From positions 7,655 through 71,654 of the forward strand of contig JALHQH010000059.1 in the NCBI GenBank assembly GCA_022842065.1: 64,000 nt of DNA. Reading direction: 5' to 3'. The stretch is from Caldilineaceae bacterium. GTDB lineage: Bacteria > Chloroflexota > Anaerolineae > Caldilineales > Caldilineaceae. How positions within the stretch are numbered: the first letter of the stretch is position 1; each line of letters opens with the position of its first letter. The position numbers and the translations under genes were made by a program. The notes beneath the pieces are model-generated. The model worked only from the letters and a program-made list of their open reading frames with translations. It ran no database searches and was not told the DNA's origin. This document shows, in pieces, positions 16,357 through 26,158 of this stretch.

Positions 16357-16755
16357 ATGCAAACGATCGACAAACTGGCTTGGGTCTACCTCAAAGATGA
16401 GCAATTGCTCAGCGCCCGTTCTCAGGGCAAAACGGCTTATTATCTCCCCGGTGGCAAGCGTGAAGCGGGGGAAAGTGATGAAGCCGCCTTGATCCGCGAA
16501 CTCAAGGAAGAGCTCTCAATTGATTTGATCCCCACAACTATCACCTACTTGGCGACTTTTCGTGCACAGGCCGACGGTAAGCCGGTAGGAACGATGGTAC
16601 AGTTGACCTGCTATAATGCGGCCTTTACCGGCACCATCAGCGCCGCCGCCGAAATTGCCGAAGTGATCTGGATCAGCCACCACGATAAACCTCATTGTTC
16701 ACCCGCCACCCAATTGCTCCTTGATTGGCTAAAAGCAGCAGCGCTGATCAGATAA
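16357..16755 (+). CDS. NUDIX hydrolase
   Basis: 132 aa from ATG 16357 (a GTG lies one codon upstream). The Nudix box is GGKREAGESDEAALIRELKEELSI near residues 32-55. It matches G-x5-E-x7-R-E-x2-E-E-x-x-U, with Ser where Gly usually is at the last-but-one position. Nudix enzymes cut nucleoside diphosphate derivatives; the early KLAWVYLKDEQLLSARSQG and the DGKPVGTMVQLTCY strand resemble the MutT/8-oxo-dGTPase-like group. It is 93 bases behind thg1 in the same direction and may belong to the same transcript. Substrate not predictable. Confidence 0.88.
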   Translation: MQTIDKLAWVYLKDEQLLSARSQGKTAYYLPGGKREAGESDEAALIRELKEELSIDLIPTTITYLATFRAQADGKPVGTMVQLTCYNAAFTGTISAAAEIAEVIWISHHDKPHCSPATQLLLDWLKAAALIR

Positions 16756-17027
16756 TCGGTGCGCCGCCGTTGCCCATTTGTTTACAATTTATTTACGCAT
16801 ATACGCCAATTTGTTGACCTTATATTATCAAATTTTGGTCTTTTGTATGATAATCTGAGTTCACTAAGTCGGCGTATTTATTGATCAAGTCAATGCCGGC
16901 GAATGAATCTATTTGTCAGCTTGTGTCGTTGTCTACCATCACTCACGTTTTGTCCGTCTACCCCCCTTACCCCTGTACTTGTTAAGCTGTTCCACACCCT
17001 TGCGTGACCCTACTTTAAGGATAATTC

Positions 17028-20000
17028 ATGAAACCACACGTACGTGCCGCTACCCCTCGCTTCGTTGTCAGCATCGCACTCCTCTTTTCATTGCTGTGCG
17101 CACTGATTTTGCCCACGCCTACCTTAGCCGAATCCATTTTTCTCCCCCTGATCACGGGTAGCCAGTCTGCTGATCAGCGTGTACAGGCCGCGGCAGCAAC
17201 CGAATTGTTTTTGTCAGAATATATTGAGGGTAGCAGCTTCAATAAGGCAATCGAAATCTACAATGGCACAGGTGCAGCCGTTGATCTGGCGGCTGGTGTT
17301 TATCGCCTAGAGCTCTACAGCAATGGTGCCGCGACGGCCAGCCAAAGTGTTGCGTTAACAGGGAGCCTTGCCGATGGTGAGGTCTATGTCTTAGCCAATG
17401 CCAGTGCTGATGCGCTGATTTTGGCACAAACCGATCTGACCAGTAATGCTGTTATCAACTTTAATGGTGATGACGCAGTTGCCCTCCGCAAAAATGGGGT
17501 GTTGATCGATGTCATCGGCCAGATCGGTTTTGATCCTGGCAGCGAGTGGGGTACAGGCCTAGCTAGCACTGCCGATAATACCATACGCCGTAAATCGACC
17601 GTTTGTAGCGGTGATACCAACGGCGCTGATGCATTTGCGCCGGCCGGCGAATGGGATGGATTTGCCAACAATAGCTTTGATGGCCTGGGCGCGCATACTG
17701 CTGCTTGTGGCACCAGCGGTGACGTGGCACCCACCGTCGCGTCCACGACCCCAGCCACTAACGCAACCGATTTGGCCGTTACCAGCAACATCGATATCAC
17801 TTTCAGCGAAGCGGTGACGGTTGTCGAACCCTGGTTCACGATCACTTGTACCAGTGGCAGTCGCACTGCCACCGTCACTGGTGGTCCGACTACCTTCACG
17901 CTCGATCCAGCCAGCGATTTTGCCGCCGGCGAAAGTTGTACTGTGAGCGTGGTTGCCGCCAATGTCACCGATTTGGATGCCGATGACCCGCCCGATGCGA
18001 TGGCGGCGGATTATAGCTTTAGCTTTACGACCGTAGCGGACACATCACTGGTCACCCCCATCAGCACGATTCAGGGCAGTGGCAGTGTAGCGACCGCCGG
18101 CACCTTTACGATTGAGGCCATTGTCGTTGGTGATTACCAAACGCAGGGCAGTGGTCAATTGCGCGGCTTCTTCGTCCAGGAAGAGGATAGCGATGCCGAT
18201 GCTGATCCGGCCACTTCTGAGGCTATCTTCGTCTTCTGCACCACCTGCCCCACGCCGGTCACGGTGGGCGACAAAGTGCGCGTCACGGGGACGAGCAGCG
18301 AATTTTTCAATATGAGCCAGCTCAATGCGGCCACCGCGGCCAGTGTTACAGTGCTCACCGCTGGCAACCCACTGCCCACGCCAGCCACCATTCAACTGCC
18401 GGTTCCAGGGGTGCCCAGTGGTGATTTGGCGGCAGCTACCGCGGTGATTAACGCCTATTTTGAGCCCTTTGAAGGCATGTTGGTCACCTTCCCGGCGACC
18501 CTTGCCGTCAGTGAATATTTCGAGTTGGCCCGTTATGGGCAGGTGATCCTGAGTGCGGGGGGCCGCCCACGCACCTTCACCGCTGCCAACAGCCCCAGCG
18601 CCGCTGGCCTGATCAACCACGAGATCGATCTGGCTCGGCGCACACTGATTCTTGATGACACCGACAACCGCCAGAACCGCCCTTCGGATGCGCCGAATAC
18701 GGCCTACTACCATCCGGTCCCCGGCCTGAGCACCGGCAACTTTTTCCGTGGCGGCGACACGATCACCAACCTGACGGGTGTCCTCCATTGGTCATTTGCC
18801 GGCCAGAGTGGCACTGATGCCTGGCGTATTCGGCCCGTGACCGAAGCCTACAGCTATGCCTTCACATCGGTGAACGCACGTCCGGCCGCGCCCAGCCTGG
18901 CCGGCAGTTTGAAGGTAGCCAGCTTTAATGTGCTTAACTACTTCCTCACCATTGACACCACATCGGGCGATACTGGCCCCTGTGGTGGTGCCAGTAACCT
19001 TGACTGCCGCGGCGCAGATAGTGCCCAGGAGCTCGAACGCCAGCGCGCCAAACTGACCCAGGCCCTGCTGGGCCTTGACGCCGACATTGTCGGCATGATT
19101 GAGATGGAAAATACCCCCGGGGTCACCCCACCGCAACAGATCGTGGCTGATCTGAACGCGATTGCCGGGGCCGGTACCTATGCCTTTATCGACACCGGCG
19201 TCATCGGCACGGATGCCATTCGGCTTGGGCTGCTCTATCAGCCCGGCAAGGTCACCCCGGTCGGCAACTATGCGATCCTGGATAGCACCGTCGATCCCAC
19301 CTTTATCGACACGCGCAACCGTCCGGCCCTGGCCCAAACCTTTGCCGAAGTCGCCAATAATGCCCGTTTTACTGTCGTGGTGAACCACCTCAAGAGCAAA
19401 GGCTCCGGCTGTGGTGCCGGTGATGATGACACCACCACTGGCCAGGGTAATTGTAATGGTACTCGGACCCTAGCGGCGCAAGCCCTGGCGAGTTGGCTCG
19501 CCGGCGACCCCACCAACAGCGGTGATCCCGATGTGCTGATCATCGGCGACTTGAATTCCTATGCCAAGGAAGATCCGATTGTCGCGCTGCAGAGCACCGG
19601 CTACACCGATCTGGTGGCGGCCTTTGGTGGTCCTGAGGCCTATAGCTACGTCTTTGACGGCCAACTCGGCTATCTCGATCATGCGCTGGCTAATGCCAGT
19701 CTGACGCCACAGGTGGCGGCTGTCACCGAATGGCACATCAACGCCGACGAGCTCCCACTCTTCGACTACAATGACGATGTGCGTGACGCTGGTGAGGCGG
19801 CTTTTGAGGAAGAGTCGGCTGTCTTCCCACTCTACGCCGCCGATGCGTTCCGCACCTCCGATCACGACCCGGTGCTGATTGGCCTGGACCTGGATGGGGT
19901 GGCCCCTTTTGTCACGGTGACCGGTGTGAGTGCTGGTGCCACTTATCCCTTGGGCAACGTTCCCAGCGCCGGCTGTGACACCCAGGATGCCCAATCGGGG

Positions 20001-20900
20001 GTTGCGACCGCCGCCACGCTCACTGTTACCGGCGGTGATAGCAACGGTTTGGGTAGCTTTACTGCCACCTGTAGTGGCGCTGTTGACAACGCCGGTAACA
20101 GTGCCGATGCCGTGAGCGTCACCTACATGGTCGTGCCCGCAGGAACCCCTGTGGATAGCTGTGGTGGCTATACGGTTTACAAGAACGGCACCGTATACAG
20201 TGCCCCTGGCTGGAGTGGTAACATTCGGGTGGGCACAAGTGGTAATAACACGATCCTAGGCATGAGCGGTGCTGATCTGATCCTCGGTTTGGGGGGCAAC
20301 GATCTGCTGACCGGTAACGACGGCGATGATCTGATCTGTGGTGGCGATGGGGTTGACCTGCTGTTCGGGTTAGCCGGCAACGATCTGCTTGATGGTGGGG
20401 CCGGTAACGATGTCCTCAACGGTGGCAGCGGCGATCATGACCAGTTGATCGGCGACGTAGGGAATGACACCCTGCTCGATGGTGATGGCGTGCTAAAGGC
20501 TGAGGGTGGGGTTGGTAACGACTTGTTCACCATCGTCCTGCGCAACGGCTGGCGCGACAGCGCGGGGGCCGCTGCCTTCACCGGGTTGGCCGCTGGTTAT
20601 GGCAATGACACCGTTGGCCTGGCCATTCTCGGCTCGACCACCTTCTTGCTCGACATTACAGGTGATGAGCGGGACGACCCGGCCAGTGCCCAAGAAGGCA
20701 ATAATGACAAACTGGCACTAGTGGCTGCGGTTGACCCAGCCTCAACGATCATTAAGTTTGAGCGGCGGTTGACCATCAGCGCCGCCGAACAGGCCATTCC
20801 TGCCGATGATGACGGGGCTGCCTATCTGACCGAAGCTGTTGGCGAGGCCGGCATTGGGGGGCTGAACAATCGTTTTTTTCTGCCACTGGTTATCCGCTAG
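17028..20900 (+). CDS. Secreted multidomain nuclease: lamin-tail, Ig-like, OB, endo/exonuclease, RTX repeats
   Basis: 1290 aa, exported. Signal peptide about 1-34 (VSIALLFSLLCALILPTPTLA). Lamin-tail domain about 56-227 (LFLSEYIEGSSFNKAIEIYNGTG). Big_5-like domain about 230-335. OB-type segment about 337-447. Endonuclease/exonuclease/phosphatase domain about 625-950 with KVASFNVLNYF, IVGMIEMEN, NHLKSKGSGC, IIGDLNSYAKEDP and the catalytic RTSDHDPV. RTX calcium repeats about 1067-1150 (GGNDLLTGNDGDD). This is the ExeM/NucH architecture of extracellular DNases that take DNA apart for phosphate or biofilm turnover. It ends in RFFLPLVIR, a tail shared with the next secreted protein. Acts outside the cell or on its surface. 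Confidence 0.92.
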   Translation: MKPHVRAATPRFVVSIALLFSLLCALILPTPTLAESIFLPLITGSQSADQRVQAAAATELFLSEYIEGSSFNKAIEIYNGTGAAVDLAAGVYRLELYSNGAATASQSVALTGSLADGEVYVLANASADALILAQTDLTSNAVINFNGDDAVALRKNGVLIDVIGQIGFDPGSEWGTGLASTADNTIRRKSTVCSGDTNGADAFAPAGEWDGFANNSFDGLGAHTAACGTSGDVAPTVASTTPATNATDLAVTSNIDITFSEAVTVVEPWFTITCTSGSRTATVTGGPTTFTLDPASDFAAGESCTVSVVAANVTDLDADDPPDAMAADYSFSFTTVADTSLVTPISTIQGSGSVATAGTFTIEAIVVGDYQTQGSGQLRGFFVQEEDSDADADPATSEAIFVFCTTCPTPVTVGDKVRVTGTSSEFFNMSQLNAATAASVTVLTAGNPLPTPATIQLPVPGVPSGDLAAATAVINAYFEPFEGMLVTFPATLAVSEYFELARYGQVILSAGGRPRTFTAANSPSAAGLINHEIDLARRTLILDDTDNRQNRPSDAPNTAYYHPVPGLSTGNFFRGGDTITNLTGVLHWSFAGQSGTDAWRIRPVTEAYSYAFTSVNARPAAPSLAGSLKVASFNVLNYFLTIDTTSGDTGPCGGASNLDCRGADSAQELERQRAKLTQALLGLDADIVGMIEMENTPGVTPPQQIVADLNAIAGAGTYAFIDTGVIGTDAIRLGLLYQPGKVTPVGNYAILDSTVDPTFIDTRNRPALAQTFAEVANNARFTVVVNHLKSKGSGCGAGDDDTTTGQGNCNGTRTLAAQALASWLAGDPTNSGDPDVLIIGDLNSYAKEDPIVALQSTGYTDLVAAFGGPEAYSYVFDGQLGYLDHALANASLTPQVAAVTEWHINADELPLFDYNDDVRDAGEAAFEEESAVFPLYAADAFRTSDHDPVLIGLDLDGVAPFVTVTGVSAGATYPLGNVPSAGCDTQDAQSGVATAATLTVTGGDSNGLGSFTATCSGAVDNAGNSADAVSVTYMVVPAGTPVDSCGGYTVYKNGTVYSAPGWSGNIRVGTSGNNTILGMSGADLILGLGGNDLLTGNDGDDLICGGDGVDLLFGLAGNDLLDGGAGNDVLNGGSGDHDQLIGDVGNDTLLDGDGVLKAEGGVGNDLFTIVLRNGWRDSAGAAAFTGLAAGYGNDTVGLAILGSTTFLLDITGDERDDPASAQEGNNDKLALVAAVDPASTIIKFERRLTISAAEQAIPADDDGAAYLTEAVGEAGIGGLNNRFFLPLVIR

Positions 20901-20956
20901 CAGGTAAGCGGGGGACCGGCGTCGGCCGCGGCTGATTATCGCAAATAGATCAACAA

Positions 20957-20998
20957 GGGCGGCTGTGTGGCACATTGCAATGTGTCACACGGCCGCCC
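20957..20998 (+). terminator. Hairpin after the secreted nuclease gene
   Basis: GGGCGGCTGTGTGGCACATTG pairs with 20978-20998 with two mismatches and is followed by TTTTCG. Likely transcription end of the nuclease gene. Confidence 0.6.
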
Positions 20999-21011
20999 TT
21001 TTCGTTGGCAA

Positions 21012-21053
21012 CGCCCCTTGTAATGGTACAGTTCTGTACCATTACAAGGGGCG
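21012..21053. repeat. Perfect 19-base stem, 4-base loop
   Basis: CGCCCCTTGTAATGGTACA / GTTC / complement. A partial third repeat, GGCAATGGTACAGTTCTG, follows at about 21060-21077, so the unit has been partly duplicated. Confidence 0.9.
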
Positions 21054-21178
21054 TCATATTGGCAATGGTACAGTTCTGCTACTTGCAAGGTGACCAGCCC
21101 ATCGTGTATGCTCAGTTGTGTACTACTGCCATGTTGTGCTCTCAATTGAAGGGGTGCTAGTAGATGTAGAGGTACTCT

Positions 21179-23080
21179 ATGCAATCCTTGCGCCGGCGTA
21201 TTAGTGGCGCCATCTTTGCCCTGCTCTTTTGCCTTTGTCTGTTTTTGCTCTGGCCTGATCGTGCTGCGGTTGCCGCACCGTTCGCGCAAACTGCTGCCCC
21301 TGTCACCTGGCTGGGCAGTGTGGGCGGCGCGCTGCAAACGGTGGCCGTGAGTGGCACGATTGCCTATATCGGTGAAGGTGCCGCTTTGGCCGTCTTGGAT
21401 GTGAGTCAACCGCAGCAGCCGGTGCGGATCGGGCGGTTGCCACTGCCGGACCTGGTCTACGACATTCAAATTGTCGACACGCTGCTCTATGTTGCGACGG
21501 GGTACAGCGGGGTGCAGATCATCGATAGTGCCATACCGCAAACCCCCCATATTCTCGCAACGTATGACACCGCGGGCGTAGCGCTCCGCACCTATGTCAG
21601 TGCCGAACGCCTCTATATTGCGGATGGCAGCGCGGGCATTGTGATCTTGGCTGTTGACGCTTTACCCCAGATCAAGCCTCTAAGCACCCTACCACTGGGT
21701 GAAGCAATTTCGGGCGTACAGATGGTCAAAGGGTTGCTTTATGCCTGGGATATTAATCTGGGGCTCTTTATTGTCGATATCGCAGAGCCAACCAAACCAA
21801 TCGCACGCAAAAATATTGAGATGCATCTTTGGGATGTGGATGTTAGTGGGGACCTTGCCTACTTTACGCAGGATGGCAGGCTGGTCAAGTATGACATCAG
21901 TCAGCCGGACAACCCGCTCTTATTGACTGAATATGATCTTGGTTCACCCTCGGCGGCGATGATCGCAAATGGGCTAGTGTATGCGATCAATTACGGCATT
22001 TTTTATGTGCTTGATCCAACCGAAACCGGGCCAGCCGCACAACTAGGCGAACTTACCATTGGCAACCCTACTGCACTCTGGATTGAAGACAACCTTGCCT
22101 TTGTCGCCAATCAATATCGTGAACTAGTGATTATCGATCTGCGGAATCCGCGTGAACTGATCACCAGTGGGCGCTATCGTGGCCTTGCAAGGGTAAATGC
22201 GGTTGAGGTCATCAGTGATACTGCCTATTTGGCCAATACGGAACAGGGCGTCCACGTTATCAACGTTGAAGATCCGCACCAACCTACTTACTTGAGTACT
22301 GTCCCTTTTCGGCCAGGAGCGTATGACCTGGCGATGAAGGATCACTATCTGTATGTTACCGCTGGTGATACTGGGTTGAAAGTCTTTAATCTCGCCACAA
22401 CGATTACGCCGACCCTCATCTACACCTACACCCACATGCCCGGTGCTTTCCAGATTGAGATTCAGGAAGATATCGCCTTTGTAACGGGGCGCACGTTGAT
22501 CTACATCTTTGATATCAGTAAACCAGCCGCACCGGTATTGCGTAGCACCTTTCCGTGCTCCGGTGCCTGCAACATCGCCGTTAAATTGCCTTGGCTCTAT
22601 GTTTCCACCGAAAGGGGCTTTCAGATTATTCTGGTCAGTGAGCCATATTTTCCGCAGCCGTACGGTGACTATCTCATCGAAAATCTGCCTTCACCATTGC
22701 CCGCTACTCTGATTGTCTATGGCAATTATCTCTATCTGCCGGTTGGCTATGAGCCCTTTGTTGATATTATCGATGTGAACTCTGCATCAAGCCCTGCCCT
22801 GTATGAACGTGTCCAACTTGCCGCAGGGTCCGTGCTCCAAGCGGGGCCTTATGCGTTTCTGACTAGTGGCGAAGCGCTCCGAACCGTCACGATTTATGAT
22901 TTAAATGCCACCGCACGTCTGCGCGCAAAAGCCAGTTTTACGTTGCCCGCTTATCCCAGAGCGATTGAAATAGTCAACAACCTGCTGTTTGTTGCGGATG
23001 ATCATGCCGGGCTCCAGATACTACTACTCAACCCCGAAAACTTTGCGCCTGAGTTTTATTTGCCACTAATCATAAGCTGA
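21179..23080 (+). CDS. Secreted LVIVD-repeat beta-propeller protein
   Basis: 633 aa, exported. Signal peptide about 1-33 (GAIFALLFCLCLFLLWPDRAAVA). The body is a series of about 40-residue LVIVD repeats, each with a Y-V-A..G..L.V.D.S.P..P and A..V pattern: ALAVLDVSQPQQPV, GVQIIDSAIPQTPH, GLFIVDIAEPTKPI, GVHVINVEDPHQPT, GLKVFNLATTITPT. These build a beta-propeller for surface binding, with no enzyme motif. It ends EFYLPLIIS, the same kind of tail as its neighbour. AGAGG precedes the ATG. Ligand unknown. Confidence 0.88.
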   Translation: MQSLRRRISGAIFALLFCLCLFLLWPDRAAVAAPFAQTAAPVTWLGSVGGALQTVAVSGTIAYIGEGAALAVLDVSQPQQPVRIGRLPLPDLVYDIQIVDTLLYVATGYSGVQIIDSAIPQTPHILATYDTAGVALRTYVSAERLYIADGSAGIVILAVDALPQIKPLSTLPLGEAISGVQMVKGLLYAWDINLGLFIVDIAEPTKPIARKNIEMHLWDVDVSGDLAYFTQDGRLVKYDISQPDNPLLLTEYDLGSPSAAMIANGLVYAINYGIFYVLDPTETGPAAQLGELTIGNPTALWIEDNLAFVANQYRELVIIDLRNPRELITSGRYRGLARVNAVEVISDTAYLANTEQGVHVINVEDPHQPTYLSTVPFRPGAYDLAMKDHYLYVTAGDTGLKVFNLATTITPTLIYTYTHMPGAFQIEIQEDIAFVTGRTLIYIFDISKPAAPVLRSTFPCSGACNIAVKLPWLYVSTERGFQIILVSEPYFPQPYGDYLIENLPSPLPATLIVYGNYLYLPVGYEPFVDIIDVNSASSPALYERVQLAAGSVLQAGPYAFLTSGEALRTVTIYDLNATARLRAKASFTLPAYPRAIEIVNNLLFVADDHAGLQILLLNPENFAPEFYLPLIIS

Positions 23081-23105
23081 ACATTATAAGTGCATTACCC
23101 TGTTC

Positions 23106-23179
23106 GGGATTCAAATCAACCCGACACGGCTTCTCTACCGGCCTGAGAACTAAAACCGTGCCATGTTGATTTGAATCCC
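23106..23179. repeat. Inverted repeat between converging genes
   Basis: 15-base arms GGGATTCAAATCAAC and GTTGATTTGAATCCC, extended inward by ACACGG/CCGTG. It lies between the LVIVD gene (plus) and the oxidoreductase (minus), so it may stop transcription from both sides. GGGATTCAAATC also occurs next to the element at 48905. Confidence 0.85.
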
Positions 23180-23229
23180 CTATTTAGAGGGTCAAGAATG
23201 CCGAGCTACGGCCACTCGTCTCGTTTTAC

Positions 23230-24243
23230 TCAGCCCAGCCGCACCCGTGCCCCATCTTTCGCCGCCGATTCGCGGATCGCATCCCAAAGCCGGGCCATGC
23301 GTAACCCCACTTCCGGCGGACAGGGATTGGCCATCTCACCGCTGCGGACGGCCAGAAATTGCTGCCAAACCCCCATGGAAGCGGGCACTTCGACCGGTTC
23401 CGGTTGTGCTTGGCCAGCCCGTTGGATGCTGAGGAAGTGACCCCAGATATTGGTAAAGATCACCCCTTGGCTACAGAAGATGCGCACATCCGAGGTCGAG
23501 CGGGTGCAGGTGTCGCCACACGCGTTCATCGTCACCAGCGCGCCCGATTGCAGACGGGCAATTACCGCCCCTAATACTTCCACCGGCGTCTCGCGCTGAT
23601 CAAACCAGGCCGCCACATCGACAAAGTTCTCGCCGGCCAGGTCGGTGATCGTGTTGAGCATATGCGCGCCCGTATCGAAGAAGAAACCGCCGCCCGACAA
23701 TTCCGGCACTTGACGCCAGGTGCCGATGTTGGGCGTGCGCCAATTCTCCCAGGAAAGTCCGGAAATCGTGAGAATCTGCCCCAGTTCGCCACTGCGCAGT
23801 AATTGCTCGGCATAACGAATCTGTGGCGAGAGGCTGCCGGGGAAGGCGACGACAAGCAGCTGTCCCGTTTGGTCGCGTGTTTCCATTAAGCCCTGCGCTT
23901 CTTCGCCGGTGATGACCATGGGCTTTTCCAACAGGACATCCAATCCTGCCTCCATACACGCCCTTGTTTGCGCGTAGTGATAAGCATGGGGGGTAATGAT
24001 AAAGGCCGCGTCCAACGCGCTACCATAGTGCTGGAGCAGTTGGTCGAGGCCGGTTTCGTTTGGTGGTGGCGTTAGGCCGCGTTCCGTAAAGAGGGCGCAT
24101 GTCTGCGCGTAGGCCACTGTTGACGGTTCGCAAACGACGGTAATCTGGGTGGTTTCAGCTTGGGCTAACATACTGCGGATGTGGCCTTGGGCCATGCGTC
24201 CACAGCCAATCATGGCCGTGCGGGTAAGCGGTTGGGTGGTCAT
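23230..24243 (-). CDS. Gfo/Idh/MocA-family oxidoreductase
   Basis: 337 aa NAD(P)-dependent sugar or inositol dehydrogenase. Rossmann start [17 protein letters not shown] (about 9-25), the EKP signature LLEKPMV near 107, and the substrate-domain motif [19 protein letters not shown] near 190-208 with the conserved D..H. Domain order and length are typical. It lies on the minus strand with the GH4 and ABC genes of the same sugar locus and may oxidise the imported sugar or a derivative. Precise substrate unknown. Confidence 0.9.
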   Translation of the reverse strand: MTTQPLTRTAMIGCGRMAQGHIRSMLAQAETTQITVVCEPSTVAYAQTCALFTERGLTPPPNETGLDQLLQHYGSALDAAFIITPHAYHYAQTRACMEAGLDVLLEKPMVITGEEAQGLMETRDQTGQLLVVAFPGSLSPQIRYAEQLLRSGELGQILTISGLSWENWRTPNIGTWRQVPELSGGGFFFDTGAHMLNTITDLAGENFVDVAAWFDQRETPVEVLGAVIARLQSGALVTMNACGDTCTRSTSDVRIFCSQGVIFTNIWGHFLSIQRAGQAQPEPVEVPASMGVWQQFLAVRSGEMANPCPPEVGLRMARLWDAIRESAAKDGARVRLG

Positions 24244-24294
24244 AAAGGGTAGCTAATCATTCTTCTTTAAATAGGGATGGTTGTTGGTTGAAGT

Positions 24295-26100
24295 TTAGGT
24301 GATTTCTTGCCATACGACGCGCTCAAAGCCAATGGCGACCACCACATAGGTGCGCAGCCGTAGTTGAGCGCCATACTTTGTGGCCAGCTTTGTACGGTAG
24401 CCTTGTACTTGCGTTTTTGCTTCCGCCAGCTTGGCTTGAACGGGTTGGAGGGCTTGCAATGCGTCAGCGGTTTGTGTTTTGATCGCTTGCCCATCCATGC
24501 CCGTCTTGCTTAATGGCACATACTTAAACTCGACGAGAATATCCAGCAGTTGAAAGCGGCGCATCTCTGGGCGGATAATCATCGTTAGACCTGTGGTGAG
24601 CACGGCCGAACCATCGGCGTAGGTGCGTTCGAGCGCAGTTTCGGAATCGATGATGTAGAGAATGTCATTGTAGAGCAGGGTGAGAAATGCCGTTTTGATG
24701 GTTAGTTCATTGGCGTGGAGATAATCGCGATTGTCCAGTACTTGAAAATAGGTGGCTTCGATGAAATCACAAAGGGGCTGGATTGCACCACGGGTATAGA
24801 GCGCTTCTGCCGCGTCGCGCCCCACTTGTTGTTCATGGGGTGGTAACATCATCTCCAACAGGCGATCGACATAGAGGCGGCGACTTACCAGGTTGGGAAT
24901 ATTCAAGATAAATTTGCCGTTAATATCGCGCCCGCCCAGGGTCAATACCCCCAGATAACAGAGCAAAGAGGCCATGCGATCCTGGCGCTTGTCACCGGAC
25001 AACATCTCTACCATGCCAAAACGGTCACCCACTTCGCTCACACTGAGCACTTCTTCCTCGTTGATGGCGTCGAGCAACAGCGCCTTGCCCTCCAAGTGTT
25101 GGGAGATATAGACCAGTTTGTTGTAATCTGGCGCAAAATTGCCATCCAACATTTTGTCCGGGTAGCGACAGCTCACGGCAAATTCATCGAGAAAGTAAAA
25201 GACCAGCGTGGGGTTGTAGATGAGTGGTGCCTCATCAAAGGTAAAGCGCGAGCCATTATAGAAGAGCCGCATCAGTTCCAGCGCTTCCACGCCTTTGGCT
25301 GCCGGCAGACCGCACTCGTGCATCAGCTGTTCAACCAAGGGCCGTACTTCCGCCTCGGTAAAGCCACATAAGTCGTTGAAGTGGCGACGCCAAGTCAGAT
25401 TTTTGGCAATGTTATAGCCGCTGGTGACATCACTTAGCACAATCGGTGAGACGCCAGTAATAAAGACCCGATCCAATCCGGCACCGCGCATAACACTTTT
25501 GATATTTTTGAAAAAGGTCTTGAAGATCCCCTCACCGGTAACCAATTCGTTATAACGTTCTTGGTTCTCGCGATGAGTTGCCATCATGACTTCATTGGCA
25601 AAGTTGTCATATTCATCAATGAAGAGATAAACTTGGTGGCCCGCTTGGCGGACGGTGGTCAACAGCGAACGGAGGGTGATGATGGCATTGGTCGCATCGA
25701 CCTGAAAATCGGTCCCAAGAAAATGGGCGTAGCGGATCGCAAAATCATGAAACATGATATTGAGGTAACTCTGCAACGCCTGATCGATCTCTTCGATGCT
25801 GCCGTAAGTCCTGACCGCAGAAAAATCGAGCGACAAGATCAAATATTGATTATGCAGTGGCGTGGGCGCCGCGCCAATGGCCAAATGACCAAAGAGTTGC
25901 GCAAATTCGTCAGCTTTGGCGATGTCGTAATAGTTCTCTAACGTGGAGACCAGTAAGCTCTTCCCAAAGCGGCGCGGACGCAGAAAAAGCAGGCTATCTC
26001 CTACCTCTTCGAGCAAACGAATCCGATCGGTGCGATCAAAATAGAGTTCACCGCGCGTAATAATTTTATGAAAATCACTGTTGCCGTATGGTAATTTCAT
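24295..26100 (-). CDS. AAA-ATPase-like/PD-(D/E)XK nuclease family protein
   Basis: 601 aa, the standard two-domain protein of PF09820 (AAA-ATPase_like) plus PF08011 (PD-(D/E)XK). The N-terminus MKLPYGNSDFHKIITRGELYFDRTDRIRLLEE and the P-loop FLRPRRFGKSLLVSTLENYY (about 39-58) are diagnostic. The Walker-B-like VYLFIDEYDNF lies near 160. The C-terminal nuclease core is DSETALERT..LLDILVEFKY with D and E-x-K near 510-550. The family is abundant in anaerobes and Chloroflexota, often in many copies; cellular role is not established. ATG with strong -10-like AT-rich upstream. Confidence 0.9.
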   Translation of the reverse strand: MKLPYGNSDFHKIITRGELYFDRTDRIRLLEEVGDSLLFLRPRRFGKSLLVSTLENYYDIAKADEFAQLFGHLAIGAAPTPLHNQYLILSLDFSAVRTYGSIEEIDQALQSYLNIMFHDFAIRYAHFLGTDFQVDATNAIITLRSLLTTVRQAGHQVYLFIDEYDNFANEVMMATHRENQERYNELVTGEGIFKTFFKNIKSVMRGAGLDRVFITGVSPIVLSDVTSGYNIAKNLTWRRHFNDLCGFTEAEVRPLVEQLMHECGLPAAKGVEALELMRLFYNGSRFTFDEAPLIYNPTLVFYFLDEFAVSCRYPDKMLDGNFAPDYNKLVYISQHLEGKALLLDAINEEEVLSVSEVGDRFGMVEMLSGDKRQDRMASLLCYLGVLTLGGRDINGKFILNIPNLVSRRLYVDRLLEMMLPPHEQQVGRDAAEALYTRGAIQPLCDFIEATYFQVLDNRDYLHANELTIKTAFLTLLYNDILYIIDSETALERTYADGSAVLTTGLTMIIRPEMRRFQLLDILVEFKYVPLSKTGMDGQAIKTQTADALQALQPVQAKLAEAKTQVQGYRTKLATKYGAQLRLRTYVVVAIGFERVVWQEIT

Positions 26101-26158
26101 TGGACGCGCCCTTTTTGTTCAACATCAAAGTTACCATTCCTGATTATACCATACGGGT

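Noticed and set aside
17384..20797. Several long minus-strand frames opposite the secreted nuclease
   Set aside because: Low-complexity shadows of a GC-rich repetitive coding region, no ribosome sites or homology.
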